From: Deltaproteobacteria bacterium
GTDB lineage: Bacteria; Desulfobacterota; Desulfomonilia; UBA1062
Reading direction: 5' to 3'
NCBI GenBank assembly: GCA_018434685.1
Contig: JAHDOV010000003.1
Location: forward strand, 432,401-496,400
Length of the DNA: 64,000 nucleotides
Of this stretch, positions 36,601 to 44,725 are shown piece after piece; position 1 is the stretch's first letter, and each line of letters begins with the position of its first letter. The translations under genes and the position numbers were made by a program. Below the pieces are notes generated by a model. It was not told the origin of the DNA, searched no databases, and worked only from the letters and a program-made list of their open reading frames with translations.

Positions 36601-36684
36601 ATGATGTGCAGACGATCCAAGGCAAACGAACAGAATTGGTGGTGGCAGAGCATGAATAGTGGTGACACCGGAGGTATGCTCTAG
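36601..36684 (+). CDS. trpL: trp operon leader peptide (three tandem Trp codons)
   Basis: A 27-residue frame starts ATG ATG and contains TGG TGG TGG at codons 13-15 (36637-36645). It ends in TAG just before a strong intrinsic terminator. This is the standard layout of a ribosome-mediated attenuator: starved of charged tRNA-Trp, the ribosome stalls at the Trp codons and the terminator does not form. AGAGCAT (36647-36653) and ATGCTCT (36676-36682) can form the early pause hairpin right after the Trp codons. No Shine-Dalgarno sequence precedes the ATG, and the transcript may begin at it. Confidence 0.88.
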   Translation: MMCRRSKANEQNWWWQSMNSGDTGGML

Positions 36685-36707
36685 GACGATCGCAAATAGT
36701 CAGAGGT

Positions 36708-36746
36708 AAAAGCGGCAGGCTTCCAGAAGGCCTGCCGCTTTTTTTT
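36708..36746 (+). terminator. trp attenuator (intrinsic terminator)
   Basis: AAAAGCGGCAGGC pairs with GCCTGCCGCTTTT around a nine-base loop, followed by a run of eight T in total. It sits between the Trp-rich leader peptide and trpE and is the conditional terminator. Confidence 0.93.
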
Positions 36747-36763
36747 GTGCGAAAGGGGACCCA

Positions 36764-38152
36764 ATGCATTATGTGGATAACATTTTCAGAGACATACACG
36801 ACAGGGGAGTTGTCGTCGTCAGGAGACTCGCCTGTGATACCCTCACCCCGGTACAGGCATACCATAGCCTTGTGGGCGACGGACAGGGCTTTCTGCTCGA
36901 GTCGATCCCGGGACCCTACAGCTTTATCGGGCGCTTCCCCGATGAGGGTGTCCTCACCATTGATGAAGAAAATGATCCCTGGGCGAAGATACCCCTATGC
37001 GGGAATAACCTGAGGTTCGATCGGGATGGCCTGCCGCCTTTTATCGGCGGATATGTCGGTTACCTGGGCTATGACATGGTTCGGGGGATAGAACATCTTC
37101 CTCGTCCTGAAAGGGAATCGGGATTTCCCGATGCCATGCTCGCGCGGGCCGACACCCTTGTGGCCTTCGATCATCTCGGCCAGTCAATATCCCTCATCCA
37201 CACCGAGTGCGAGTCCGGCATGAGCGATGAGAGGGCCCTCAAGGAGGCAAAAGAGGCATTCTTTGAGGTTGAAGAAGGCCTCTCTCGCAGGGCGACCATG
37301 CCCGAGGCGCGTATTCCTCGGAGGTGTACGGTGGAAGCAGTGTCCATGGATGACCGGACTTTCCGGGAGGCTGTAGACAGGACAAAGACCCATATCAGGC
37401 AGGGCGACATCATGCAGGCAGTGCTTTCGAGGAGGCTGCAGCTGGATACCGCGTGCGATCCGTTCGATACGTATCGGAGACTGCGGCATATCAACCCGTC
37501 ACCCTACCTGTTTTTCATACGGCTGCCCGACGTTACGCTGGTCGGATCATCACCCGAGGTCATGGTCAGGCTCAGGGGAGAGACGATCACCTCGCTTCCC
37601 ATAGCAGGAACGAGACCACGGGGCACATCTTCAGAGCACGACAAACGGTTGGCTGCAGAACTCATGGAGGATGAGAAGGAGCGGGCCGAGCACCTCATGC
37701 TCCTCGATCTGGCACGCAATGATGTGGGAAGGGTGTCCGAACCGGGTTCGGTCCGGGTGGTATCACGGGAAGAGGTGAAATATTATTCGCACGTCATGCA
37801 TATTGTCTCGTGCGTCGAGGGGACAAAGAGAAAAGACCTGACCAATATCGATGTGTTGAAGGCTTGTTTCCCGGCAGGAACGGTCTCCGGGGCACCAAAG
37901 GTCCGTGCCATGGAGATTATCGACGAACTCGAAGGGATGTGCCGGGGTCCGTATGCCGGGGCAGTGGGATACCTGTCATTCAGCGGTGATATCGATACCG
38001 CCATAGCCATCCGGACCATCTTCATCCGGGACAGAAAGGTCTATGTACAGGCAGGTGCGGGGATCGTGTGGGACTCCCAGCCGGAAAACGAGATGCGGGA
38101 GATTGACAGCAAACTCAAGGCATTGAGCGCTGCTCTGGGAGGTGTGGCATGA
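36764..38152 (+). CDS. trpE: Anthranilate synthase component I
   Basis: The 462-residue product is a chorismate-binding enzyme. It has the C-terminal catalytic signatures QAVLSRRLQLD, PSPYLFFIRLPDVTLVGSSPEVMVR, PIAGTRPRG, ELMEDEKERAEHLMLLDLARND and GAPKVRAMEIIDELE. The N-terminal region has a shortened tryptophan-binding part (ESIPGPYSFIGR). With TrpG it makes anthranilate from chorismate. It is the first structural gene after the attenuator, and its end overlaps trpG by four bases. Position in a complete trp operon argues for TrpE over PabB. Confidence 0.96.
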   Translation: MHYVDNIFRDIHDRGVVVVRRLACDTLTPVQAYHSLVGDGQGFLLESIPGPYSFIGRFPDEGVLTIDEENDPWAKIPLCGNNLRFDRDGLPPFIGGYVGYLGYDMVRGIEHLPRPERESGFPDAMLARADTLVAFDHLGQSISLIHTECESGMSDERALKEAKEAFFEVEEGLSRRATMPEARIPRRCTVEAVSMDDRTFREAVDRTKTHIRQGDIMQAVLSRRLQLDTACDPFDTYRRLRHINPSPYLFFIRLPDVTLVGSSPEVMVRLRGETITSLPIAGTRPRGTSSEHDKRLAAELMEDEKERAEHLMLLDLARNDVGRVSEPGSVRVVSREEVKYYSHVMHIVSCVEGTKRKDLTNIDVLKACFPAGTVSGAPKVRAMEIIDELEGMCRGPYAGAVGYLSFSGDIDTAIAIRTIFIRDRKVYVQAGAGIVWDSQPENEMREIDSKLKALSAALGGVA

Positions 38153-38727
38153 TCCTCATGATAGATAACTTCGATTCCTTTACCTACAACCTCGTCCAGG
38201 CAGTGGAGTCAATGGGCGAGGAGGTTGTTGTCAGGCGAAACGATGCGGTCACCTTAGCTGAAATAGAGCAGATGCTCCCCGCAGGGATTCTCATCTCACC
38301 AGGTCCTGGCTCGCCCCGGGATGCAGGAATATCCATGGAGGTGATCAGGTGCTTCCATGACAGCATCCCCATCCTCGGGGTCTGCCTGGGGCACCAGTGC
38401 ATTGCCCAGGCATTCGGCGGTCACGTCGGTCACGCCGCTCGGGTCATGCACGGCAAGTTCTCGCGGATATCCCATGACTTCTCAGGCATTTTTTCGGGAC
38501 TTCCGCAGCAGTTCCTCGCGGTGAGGTATCATTCTCTGGCAGTGGACTGCGCGGAGCTGCCGGAGGAGCTGGAGGTCTGTGCCCGGGCGGAAGACGGCGA
38601 GGTCATGGGTATCAGGCATTCCTCGCTGAGAGTTTTCGGCGTGCAGTTTCACCCTGAATCCATAGCCACCGAGCATGGGTGTGATCTCATAGAGGCATTC
38701 ATTACAGAGACACGGGAGGTCGTATGA
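38149..38727 (+). CDS. trpG: Anthranilate synthase component II (glutamine amidotransferase)
   Basis: The 192-residue product is a class I glutamine amidotransferase with the nucleophile Cys79 (GVCLGHQCI) and the His168/Glu170 pair (QFHPE), plus the oxyanion segment PGPGSPRDAG. It supplies ammonia from glutamine to TrpE. It overlaps trpE and trpD by four bases each, so expression is coupled. It is not fused to TrpD as in enteric bacteria. Confidence 0.96.
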   Translation: MILMIDNFDSFTYNLVQAVESMGEEVVVRRNDAVTLAEIEQMLPAGILISPGPGSPRDAGISMEVIRCFHDSIPILGVCLGHQCIAQAFGGHVGHAARVMHGKFSRISHDFSGIFSGLPQQFLAVRYHSLAVDCAELPEELEVCARAEDGEVMGIRHSSLRVFGVQFHPESIATEHGCDLIEAFITETREVV

Positions 38728-39713
38728 AGGAGTTTATTGAAAAGTTGATTATTACCGAGGACTTGCAGGATGACGAGATGGAAGAGGCCTTTGACGCCAT
38801 CATGTCCGGCCAGGTCAATGACACGCAGATCGGAGCGTTTCTCATAGCCCTTCGGGCAAAGGGGGAAAAACCGTCCGAGATCGCGAGCGCTGCACGGATC
38901 ATGCGGGACAAGGCCGTCAGGCTCGATGTGGATTTCGAGGTGATGGACACCTGTGGAACCGGCGGAGACAGTGCATCCACCTTCAATATCTCCACGGCAG
39001 TGGCATTTGTCCTGGCCGGTGCTGGCATCAAGGTGGCCAAGCACGGGAACCGCTCCGTTAGCTCGTCTTCGGGCAGTGCCGACTGCCTCGAGGCCCTCGG
39101 GGTTCCCATCGAGCTGGAGCCGGCGCAGGCAGCCAGGTCGTTGAGACAGAGCGGGTTTGCCTTCATGTTCGCCCCCCGCTACCACCCGAGCATGAAACAT
39201 GCCATGACTGCCAGGAGGCAGCTCGGCATGAAGACCATCTTCAATATCCTGGGCCCCCTGACGAACCCGGCACGGGCGGCCTACCAGGTGATTGGTGTGT
39301 ACGATCAACGTCTCATCGGGCCTGTCATCGAGGTGCTCAGGATCATGGGATTAAAGGGTGCCATGGTGGTTCACTCCGGGCTTGACGAGGTATCCATCTC
39401 TGGTCCGACAGCGTATGCCAGGCTCGCAGGCGGAACAATCTCCCGGGGAGAGATCCTGCCGGAAGATGCGGGTTTTGAGAGAAAATCACTGGCGGAACTG
39501 CAGGTGAGCACCCCCGAGGAGTCGGCTGGAAGAATCCAGAAGGTGTTCGACGGATCGCTCAAGGGGGCCTGCCTCGAGAGCGTGCTCATCAATGCCGGTG
39601 CAGCCTTCATGGCACTGGACAGCAGCCTCGGTATCAGGGACGGAGTGTCGATTGCTGCCAGGGTGGTAGGCTCGGGAGAGGCATTGAACGCCCTGGATCG
39701 GGTGAGGGCATAG
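38724..39713 (+). CDS. trpD: Anthranilate phosphoribosyltransferase
   Basis: The 329-residue product has the glycine-rich PRPP loop DTCGTGGDSASTFNIST, the KHGNRSVSSSSGSAD motif, FMFAPRYHPSMKH and the ILGPLTNPA stretch, all diagnostic of TrpD. It transfers phosphoribose to anthranilate. It overlaps trpG by four bases and trpC by one base. Confidence 0.97.
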   Translation: MKEFIEKLIITEDLQDDEMEEAFDAIMSGQVNDTQIGAFLIALRAKGEKPSEIASAARIMRDKAVRLDVDFEVMDTCGTGGDSASTFNISTAVAFVLAGAGIKVAKHGNRSVSSSSGSADCLEALGVPIELEPAQAARSLRQSGFAFMFAPRYHPSMKHAMTARRQLGMKTIFNILGPLTNPARAAYQVIGVYDQRLIGPVIEVLRIMGLKGAMVVHSGLDEVSISGPTAYARLAGGTISRGEILPEDAGFERKSLAELQVSTPEESAGRIQKVFDGSLKGACLESVLINAGAAFMALDSSLGIRDGVSIAARVVGSGEALNALDRVRA

Positions 39714-40450
39714 TGGAGTTCCTGACCCGTATGTACGCACTCTCTAAAGAGCGATCAAAGCGCCTCGGGAACATGGTGCACGCTCCATCATCCCCGGTGC
39801 GGCCGTTCAGAACGGTGCTGAAGGACATGGCTGTTATCGCCGAGGTGAAGTATGCAACGCCGTCCGAGGGGAATCTCGGCATTTCCCACGACCCCGCGTA
39901 TCTTGCGCGGGAGTATGCCTCCCTTGGTGCCGGTGCCATATCCTGCCTGACCGAGCCGTGGTATTTTGCCGGGGATATGGCATACATCCGGCAGATCAGG
40001 GCAGCCTGCTCTCTGCCGGTCCTCATGAAGGACTTCATCGTTGATGAACGCCAGATCGAAGCGGGCAGGGCCTTTGGTGCTGATGCCTTTCTCCTGGTTA
40101 CCGAGCTGCTCAGCCTTGAGGAGTGTGAGAGACTCCACGCCTTCGGCAAGGGCCTTGGCATGGATTGCCTGGTAGAGGCACACGGGTTTGAAGGCCTCGA
40201 GAAGGCCCTCAGGATAGGGGCCGACATCATCGGGATCAACGTGCGGGACCTCGCGACGCTCAAGGTGCATACAGACAGGCACAAAGAGATGATCGCCCAT
40301 ATCCCGAAGAGAATCATACGTGTTGCCGAGAGCGGCATCACCTCGAGTCAGCGGCTTCGGGAACTCAAGGACCTGGGTTATGATGCGGCACTCATCGGAC
40401 GGGCAATGGTGCAAGAATCAACCAGACGGGATGTGTTCTCATGTGGGTAA
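39713..40450 (+). CDS. trpC: Indole-3-glycerol-phosphate synthase
   Basis: The 245-residue product is a TIM barrel with the IGPS motifs VIAEVKYATPSEGNL, VLMKDFIVDERQI, GADAFLLV, GINVRDLATLKV and ESGITS. It closes the indole ring from CdRP. GTG is the start, overlapping the trpD stop by one base. The usual EIKKASPSKG appears as EVKYATPSEG, so the second lysine of that motif is absent. It is a stand-alone enzyme, not fused to TrpF. Confidence 0.94.
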   Translation: MEFLTRMYALSKERSKRLGNMVHAPSSPVRPFRTVLKDMAVIAEVKYATPSEGNLGISHDPAYLAREYASLGAGAISCLTEPWYFAGDMAYIRQIRAACSLPVLMKDFIVDERQIEAGRAFGADAFLLVTELLSLEECERLHAFGKGLGMDCLVEAHGFEGLEKALRIGADIIGINVRDLATLKVHTDRHKEMIAHIPKRIIRVAESGITSSQRLRELKDLGYDAALIGRAMVQESTRRDVFSCG

Positions 40451-41004
40451 AGATCTGCGGCATCACCAGGTATGAGGATGCACGGCGTGCCTGCGAGCTC
40501 GGGGCCGATGCCGTCGGATTTGTGCTGACGCCAAGCAGGCGGCGGGTTGAACCGGGCGCTGTGCTGCCGTGGATACACGGGCTTGAGGACATCGAAAAGG
40601 TCGGGGTGTTCACCGATGAAAACCCCGAAGAGATCGCCCGGCTCGGCATGGAACTGGGGCTCGACACCCTTCAGCTCCACGGGCAACTGAGCCGTGAGCA
40701 CCGGGCCTTGGCAGAGCGGTTCTCTATCATCTGGGCAACGAGGGGATTTTGCGAGGAACCCATACCCCGGGACATCCCCTGCAGGGTGCTCATCGACCCC
40801 AGTCAGGGCTCGGGAACGAGGGGCAGGTGGCAGAGACTGGACATTCCGTTCATCCTCGCGGGGGGCCTCGATCCGGATAATGTGCACCAGGCGGTTCGCC
40901 AGGCCCATCCCGTGGGGGTGGACGTGAGCTCGGGGGTCGAGCATGCCCCGGGCATAAAGGATGCGGTGAAGATGGAGAGATTCATCAGGGAGGCGCGCTC
41001 ATGA
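40441..41004 (+). CDS. trpF: Phosphoribosylanthranilate isomerase
   Basis: The 187-residue product has the TrpF signature [12 protein letters not shown] with the catalytic cysteine, [21 protein letters not shown] and the C-terminal [12 protein letters not shown] and GVDVSSGVE motifs. It isomerises PRA to CdRP. It overlaps the end of trpC by ten bases and trpB by four. At 187 residues it is slightly short for the family but all motifs are present. Confidence 0.96.
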   Translation: MWVKICGITRYEDARRACELGADAVGFVLTPSRRRVEPGAVLPWIHGLEDIEKVGVFTDENPEEIARLGMELGLDTLQLHGQLSREHRALAERFSIIWATRGFCEEPIPRDIPCRVLIDPSQGSGTRGRWQRLDIPFILAGGLDPDNVHQAVRQAHPVGVDVSSGVEHAPGIKDAVKMERFIREARS

Positions 41005-42152
41005 ACGGTTATTTCGGTGAGTACGGCGGGCAGTATGTTCCCGAGACATTGATTCCGGCACTCAGGGGGCTGGAAGACGCTGCTGTCCGTGCGTTTGACG
41101 ATGATGGTTTTCAAGGGGAATTCTCCTCTTACCTGCAGGATTATGTGGGAAGACCGAGCCCGCTTACCCATGCGAAGAGGCTTTCTGCACACCACGGGAT
41201 CGAGGTGTGGCTGAAGCGGGAGGACCTGAATCATACCGGCTCCCACAAGATCAACAACGCCCTGGGACAGATCCTGCTGGCAAGGCGCATGGGCAAGCCC
41301 AGGATCATCGCGGAGACCGGCGCCGGCCAGCACGGCGTGGCCACGGCCACGGCCTGTGCGCTCTTCGGCATGGAGTGTGTGGTTTACATGGGGTCTGAGG
41401 ATATCCGGCGCCAGCACATGAACGTGGAGCGCATGAGACTCCTGGGGGCCGAAGTCGTGCCGGTAACCACTGGAACCGCGACGTTAAAGGATGCAACGAG
41501 CGAGGCCATACGCGACTGGGTGACGAATGTCGACACCACGTACTATCTCTTGGGTTCAGCCGTGGGACCGCATCCGTACCCCACCCTGGTGAGGAGATTT
41601 CAGGCTGTCATCGGGGAAGAGGCGCGCGGGCAGATCATAGAAAAGACCGGGAAACTCCCGGATGCGGTGATCGCCTGCGTAGGCGGTGGGAGCAATGCTA
41701 TCGGGATATTCTCAAGATTTATCGATGACCCTGTGGAACTCATCGGGGTTGAGGCATACGGAGATGGTAATACAAGCCATGGGGCCAGTATCAATTTCGG
41801 CATACCCGGCGTTCTCCACGGGGCGTGTTCACACCTGCTGCAGGACGAGAACGGGCAGGTCCTCGATACCCATTCCATAGCTGCCGGGCTCGACTATCCA
41901 GGCGTCGGACCTGAGCACAGTCACCTGGCGACAACCGGCAGGGCACGATACGGACTGGTCAGAGACGCACAGGCACTGGAGGCCTTCAGGCTTTTGAACC
42001 GGCTCGAGGGGATAGCGCCGGCACTGGAGAGTGCCCATGCCATCGGCTATCTCGAGCAGTATGCACACCGCCATCAGGGAAGAACTGTGATCGTGAACCT
42101 CTCCGGCAGGGGAGATAAGGATATCCACACCGTTTTGGAGGAGGGGCTGTGA
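41001..42152 (+). CDS. trpB: Tryptophan synthase beta chain
   Basis: The 383-residue product begins [15 protein letters not shown] and contains the PLP lysine motif [42 protein letters not shown] and the C-terminal NLSGRGDKD. These identify TrpB of the common TrpB1 type. It joins indole and serine to make tryptophan in the TrpAB complex. It overlaps trpF and trpA by four bases each. Confidence 0.98.
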   Translation: MNGYFGEYGGQYVPETLIPALRGLEDAAVRAFDDDGFQGEFSSYLQDYVGRPSPLTHAKRLSAHHGIEVWLKREDLNHTGSHKINNALGQILLARRMGKPRIIAETGAGQHGVATATACALFGMECVVYMGSEDIRRQHMNVERMRLLGAEVVPVTTGTATLKDATSEAIRDWVTNVDTTYYLLGSAVGPHPYPTLVRRFQAVIGEEARGQIIEKTGKLPDAVIACVGGGSNAIGIFSRFIDDPVELIGVEAYGDGNTSHGASINFGIPGVLHGACSHLLQDENGQVLDTHSIAAGLDYPGVGPEHSHLATTGRARYGLVRDAQALEAFRLLNRLEGIAPALESAHAIGYLEQYAHRHQGRTVIVNLSGRGDKDIHTVLEEGL

Positions 42153-42925
42153 TAGCGGATGCAATCAAAAATAAAACCAAGGCCGTAATACCCTATATAA
42201 CTGCGGGCCTTCCCGGGATGGATGCCACCGGTGAGATCATACGCTCGCTGCGTGCTGCAGGGGCGGCAGCCATCGAGATCGGCCTGCCCTTTTCCGACCC
42301 CATGGCTGACGGGCCGGTGCTGCAGAAGGCATCCCACCTGGCCCTGAAGAACGGGTTCACCCTGGAGGGTCTTATGGAGCATCTGGGTGATTGGACCACA
42401 TCGATCGATATCCCGCTGATCGTCATGTCCTATATCAATCCCCTCATGCGCCGTGGGATCGGAGAGACATTGAGCAGGTTTCGGGACAGGGGGGTGCAGG
42501 GTGTCATCATCCCTGACCTGCCGAGCGATGCCCGGGAGATCCATGCTCTCTGCCGCGACATCGGGATCGATCTCATCAGGCTCGTTGCCCCGACGACCAC
42601 CTTGCAGCGGCAGGAAGAGGTAATCTCCCAATGCAGCGGGTTCGTGTATGCAGTATCGGTCAAAGGGGTGACCGGTGTCCGGCAATGCCTTCCCGGGGAG
42701 GTGGCCCGGCAGGTGCAGGGGATAAAGGCAATGACCGATCTGCCCGTGTGCATCGGATTCGGGATATCCACAGCAGAGCAGGTAAATGACATGCTTGCCT
42801 TTGCAGACGGGGTGATCGTGGGTAGTCATTTAATGGAAAGGATTATGGGTGATCCCAATCCGGTGATTGCTGCACATGATACGCTTCGAGAGCTTATAGG
42901 GCCTGGTATTGAGTCAATTCGATGA
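42149..42925 (+). CDS. trpA: Tryptophan synthase alpha chain
   Basis: The 258-residue product is the TrpA TIM barrel with [15 protein letters not shown], the catalytic glutamate in [25 protein letters not shown] with the catalytic aspartate, and [10 protein letters not shown] and [11 protein letters not shown]. It cleaves indole-3-glycerol phosphate and passes indole to TrpB. It is the last gene of the trpEGDCFBA operon. The next gene, on the opposite strand, ends 224 bases on. Confidence 0.97.
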   Translation: MIADAIKNKTKAVIPYITAGLPGMDATGEIIRSLRAAGAAAIEIGLPFSDPMADGPVLQKASHLALKNGFTLEGLMEHLGDWTTSIDIPLIVMSYINPLMRRGIGETLSRFRDRGVQGVIIPDLPSDAREIHALCRDIGIDLIRLVAPTTTLQRQEEVISQCSGFVYAVSVKGVTGVRQCLPGEVARQVQGIKAMTDLPVCIGFGISTAEQVNDMLAFADGVIVGSHLMERIMGDPNPVIAAHDTLRELIGPGIESIR

Positions 42926-43149
42926 TGTTGATCAACGACAGGGGCGTTGGTGATTGACTTTATCGGCTGGTCCCGGGCGATCCTCTCCTGTGCTGCATAC
43001 TACTATCAGGTTGGATTAAGGACGGGTATGTGGGAGGGGAAAGGTGAGGTGGTTTATGGGGATGATATTCTGGTAGAGCTGATCGGAATTGCGGGCGGCC
43101 TCGCCCTGATCGGCGATGCGGATGCCTTGTCAATCTGTAATAAGCTATG

Positions 43150-44286
43150 CTACGTCACAGAGGGTTCACTGAGTTCGCTGTAGAGTTCTTCATAGCGCCT
43201 GACTGAAGTATCGAGGCAGTAGTGTTCCTGTATGCGTTTTCTGGCCATGTCACCCAAGAGCCGGATGTGATCAGGGCCTGCATCAATCAATCGCTGCCAC
43301 GCCCTGGCCAGGATCTCAGGATTGTTTTTCGGCACGACATGACCGGCATCACCTACGAGGAGCCGTGAATCACCCACATCGGTTACGACACAGGGTACGC
43401 CGGCTGCCATGGCCTCGCCGATGGTGTTGGACAGGCCTTCACTCAAAGATGACGAAGTTGCTATATCGAGTGCATTGAGAACATCAGGGATGTCTCGTCT
43501 CTGGCCGAGGAGGTGGAACTGCCGACTGTTTCGGTAATCGCCAGTCAAACGATATAGTTCGGGGTTATGAGAGGTTATGTTTTGTCCTGCAAGAACGAAG
43601 TGTACGGTTGGATGGGTCTTTAGGAGCAGATGGGCGGCATGAAAGAACGTCCGGTGATCCTTCATGGGATCAAAGCGGGCGATAAGACCGATTACAGGTG
43701 CATCTTCAGGGATACCCAGTTCGAATCGGATTGTTGTACGTGCTTTTGCATCAGGTTTGAAAAGACCCGGATCAAACCCATTGGGTATAATCTCCCATCT
43801 TTTGGGATCATATCCGAGCCCCTCATGAAATTTCTTGCCGGCAAAGGAGTTTGCAATAAGGGCATCCGGGATCTTTGAGAAAATTGCCCCGGCCTTAACC
43901 GTGGACTTGTAGACAAAGCCATATCGGGAAAGATCCATATCGCTGCAGCGTATATTCCAGACAAGAGGCTTTCTGCGGGAGAAGAGAAGGCCGAAGAGGT
44001 TTGCATGGTACATCCAGCATTGGATGATGTCCGGCTCATAATGAAAAACGACTGCTTTGAGACGTGAAATACCCCGGGGATCCGGAATGCCTTTTTTCAT
44101 ATTGAGGGCATGGATCGAGACATCCTGATTCCGTATCTCTGTGCCAATCGGACCGATATCCGTCATGGAGACAACCATCGATTTATAAAGGGCTTTGTTC
44201 ATTGAAGATGTCAGACGCAAAAGATTCTGTTCAGCACCCCCCACATCCAGAGTGGAAATGAGGTGGAGAATTTTAATTTTTTGCAT
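43150..44286 (-). CDS. Glycosyltransferase (GT4 family)
   Basis: The 378-residue product is a GT-B glycosyltransferase: the N-terminus ILHLISTLDVGGAEQNLLRL is typical of GT4, and the C-terminal half has GLIARFDPMKDH, FHLLGQRRDIPDVLNALDIATSSSLSEGLSNTIGEAMAAGVPCVVTDVG, with the E-x7-E motif. It transfers a sugar from an activated donor during surface polysaccharide assembly in the cytoplasm. It is the last gene of the minus-strand locus. Its start lies eight bases from a repeat flanking the GxxExxY cassette and lacks a clear ribosome-binding site. Confidence 0.9.
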   Translation of the reverse strand: MQKIKILHLISTLDVGGAEQNLLRLTSSMNKALYKSMVVSMTDIGPIGTEIRNQDVSIHALNMKKGIPDPRGISRLKAVVFHYEPDIIQCWMYHANLFGLLFSRRKPLVWNIRCSDMDLSRYGFVYKSTVKAGAIFSKIPDALIANSFAGKKFHEGLGYDPKRWEIIPNGFDPGLFKPDAKARTTIRFELGIPEDAPVIGLIARFDPMKDHRTFFHAAHLLLKTHPTVHFVLAGQNITSHNPELYRLTGDYRNSRQFHLLGQRRDIPDVLNALDIATSSSLSEGLSNTIGEAMAAGVPCVVTDVGDSRLLVGDAGHVVPKNNPEILARAWQRLIDAGPDHIRLLGDMARKRIQEHYCLDTSVRRYEELYSELSEPSVT

Positions 44287-44293
44287 GCTATTT

Positions 44294-44312
44294 TACCACG
44301 AAGGGCACGAAG
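44294..44312 (+). repeat. Left inverted repeat of the GxxExxY cassette
   Basis: TACCACGAAGGGCACGAAG. It lies 11 bases beyond the stop codon of the GxxExxY gene and eight bases before the start of the next glycosyltransferase gene. Confidence 0.75.
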
Positions 44313-44323
44313 AAAATGAAGGG

Positions 44324-44695
44324 TTAAAGAACAAATCTTTTGATTCCATCTTTTAGTCTCACAGTGTTGAAGTTAATCAGTAGACCAGTTTTGATATTGC
44401 CAAGCTTCATATATGTTAGAATCTGGGCTTCATGAATGGGAAGTAGAGTGTTGACGCTTTTGAGTTCAACTATGAGTTGGTCTTCAATAAGGACATCAAT
44501 GCGGTAGCCGCATTCAAGCATTAGACCTTTATATTCAACAGGCAGAGGTTTCTGTAGTTGGAATGAAATGCCTACCGAAGAAAGCTCATGTGCGAGGCAT
44601 TGTTCATAAGTCGATTCCGGCAGCCCGGGACCCAGGTGTTTATGAACCTCCAGTGCACAACCTATGACTTGATTGGATAGCGAATCAAATTTCAT
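44324..44695 (-). CDS. GxxExxY-family protein (PD-(D/E)XK nuclease-like)
   Basis: The 123-residue product carries the naming motif G24-x2-E27-x2-Y30 (GLPESTY). It also has a nuclease-like core Asp67...Glu77-x-Lys79 (RIDVLIEDQLIVELKS) followed by Gln91, the layout of PD-(D/E)XK enzymes. Families of this type have been compared with Holliday-junction resolvases but no activity is established. The gene is more AT-rich than its neighbours. The ATG at 44695 directly abuts the right-hand repeat, whose GAAGGA can serve as ribosome-binding site, so the cassette carries its own translation signal. Confidence 0.9.
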   Translation of the reverse strand: MKFDSLSNQVIGCALEVHKHLGPGLPESTYEQCLAHELSSVGISFQLQKPLPVEYKGLMLECGYRIDVLIEDQLIVELKSVNTLLPIHEAQILTYMKLGNIKTGLLINFNTVRLKDGIKRFVL

Positions 44696-44723
44696 CTTCG
44701 TGTCCTTCGTGCACTTCGTGGTA
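44696..44723 (-). repeat. Right inverted repeat of the GxxExxY cassette (with ribosome-binding site)
   Basis: On the minus strand this reads TACCACGAAGTGCACGAAG followed by GACACGAAG and then the ATG of the enclosed gene. It contains three CACGAAG units. Confidence 0.75.
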
Positions 44724-44725
44724 GA

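Larger units (their letters stand above)
44294..44723. mobile_element. Putative GxxExxY cassette bounded by inverted ACCACGAAG repeats
   Basis: TACCACGAAGGGCACGAAG (44294-44312) on the plus strand is matched at 18 of 19 positions by the inverted copy at the other end (44705-44723, within a longer repeat run 44696-44723). The two ends enclose one gene of the GxxExxY family. The unit of about 430 bp sits between asnB and a glycosyltransferase gene. No target duplication was recognised. Calling it mobile is inference from the end structure and from the patchy, multicopy distribution known for this family. Confidence 0.55.

Noticed and set aside
36417..36668. 84-residue N-terminal extension of fructose-1,6-bisphosphatase
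   Set aside because: The extension covers the trp leader and promoter; AAAGGAGAGG before the ATG at 36416 sets the start.
42947..43183. 78-codon plus-strand frame after trpA
   Set aside because: It starts with TTG, has no ribosome-binding site, overlaps the end of the glycosyltransferase gene and resembles no family.
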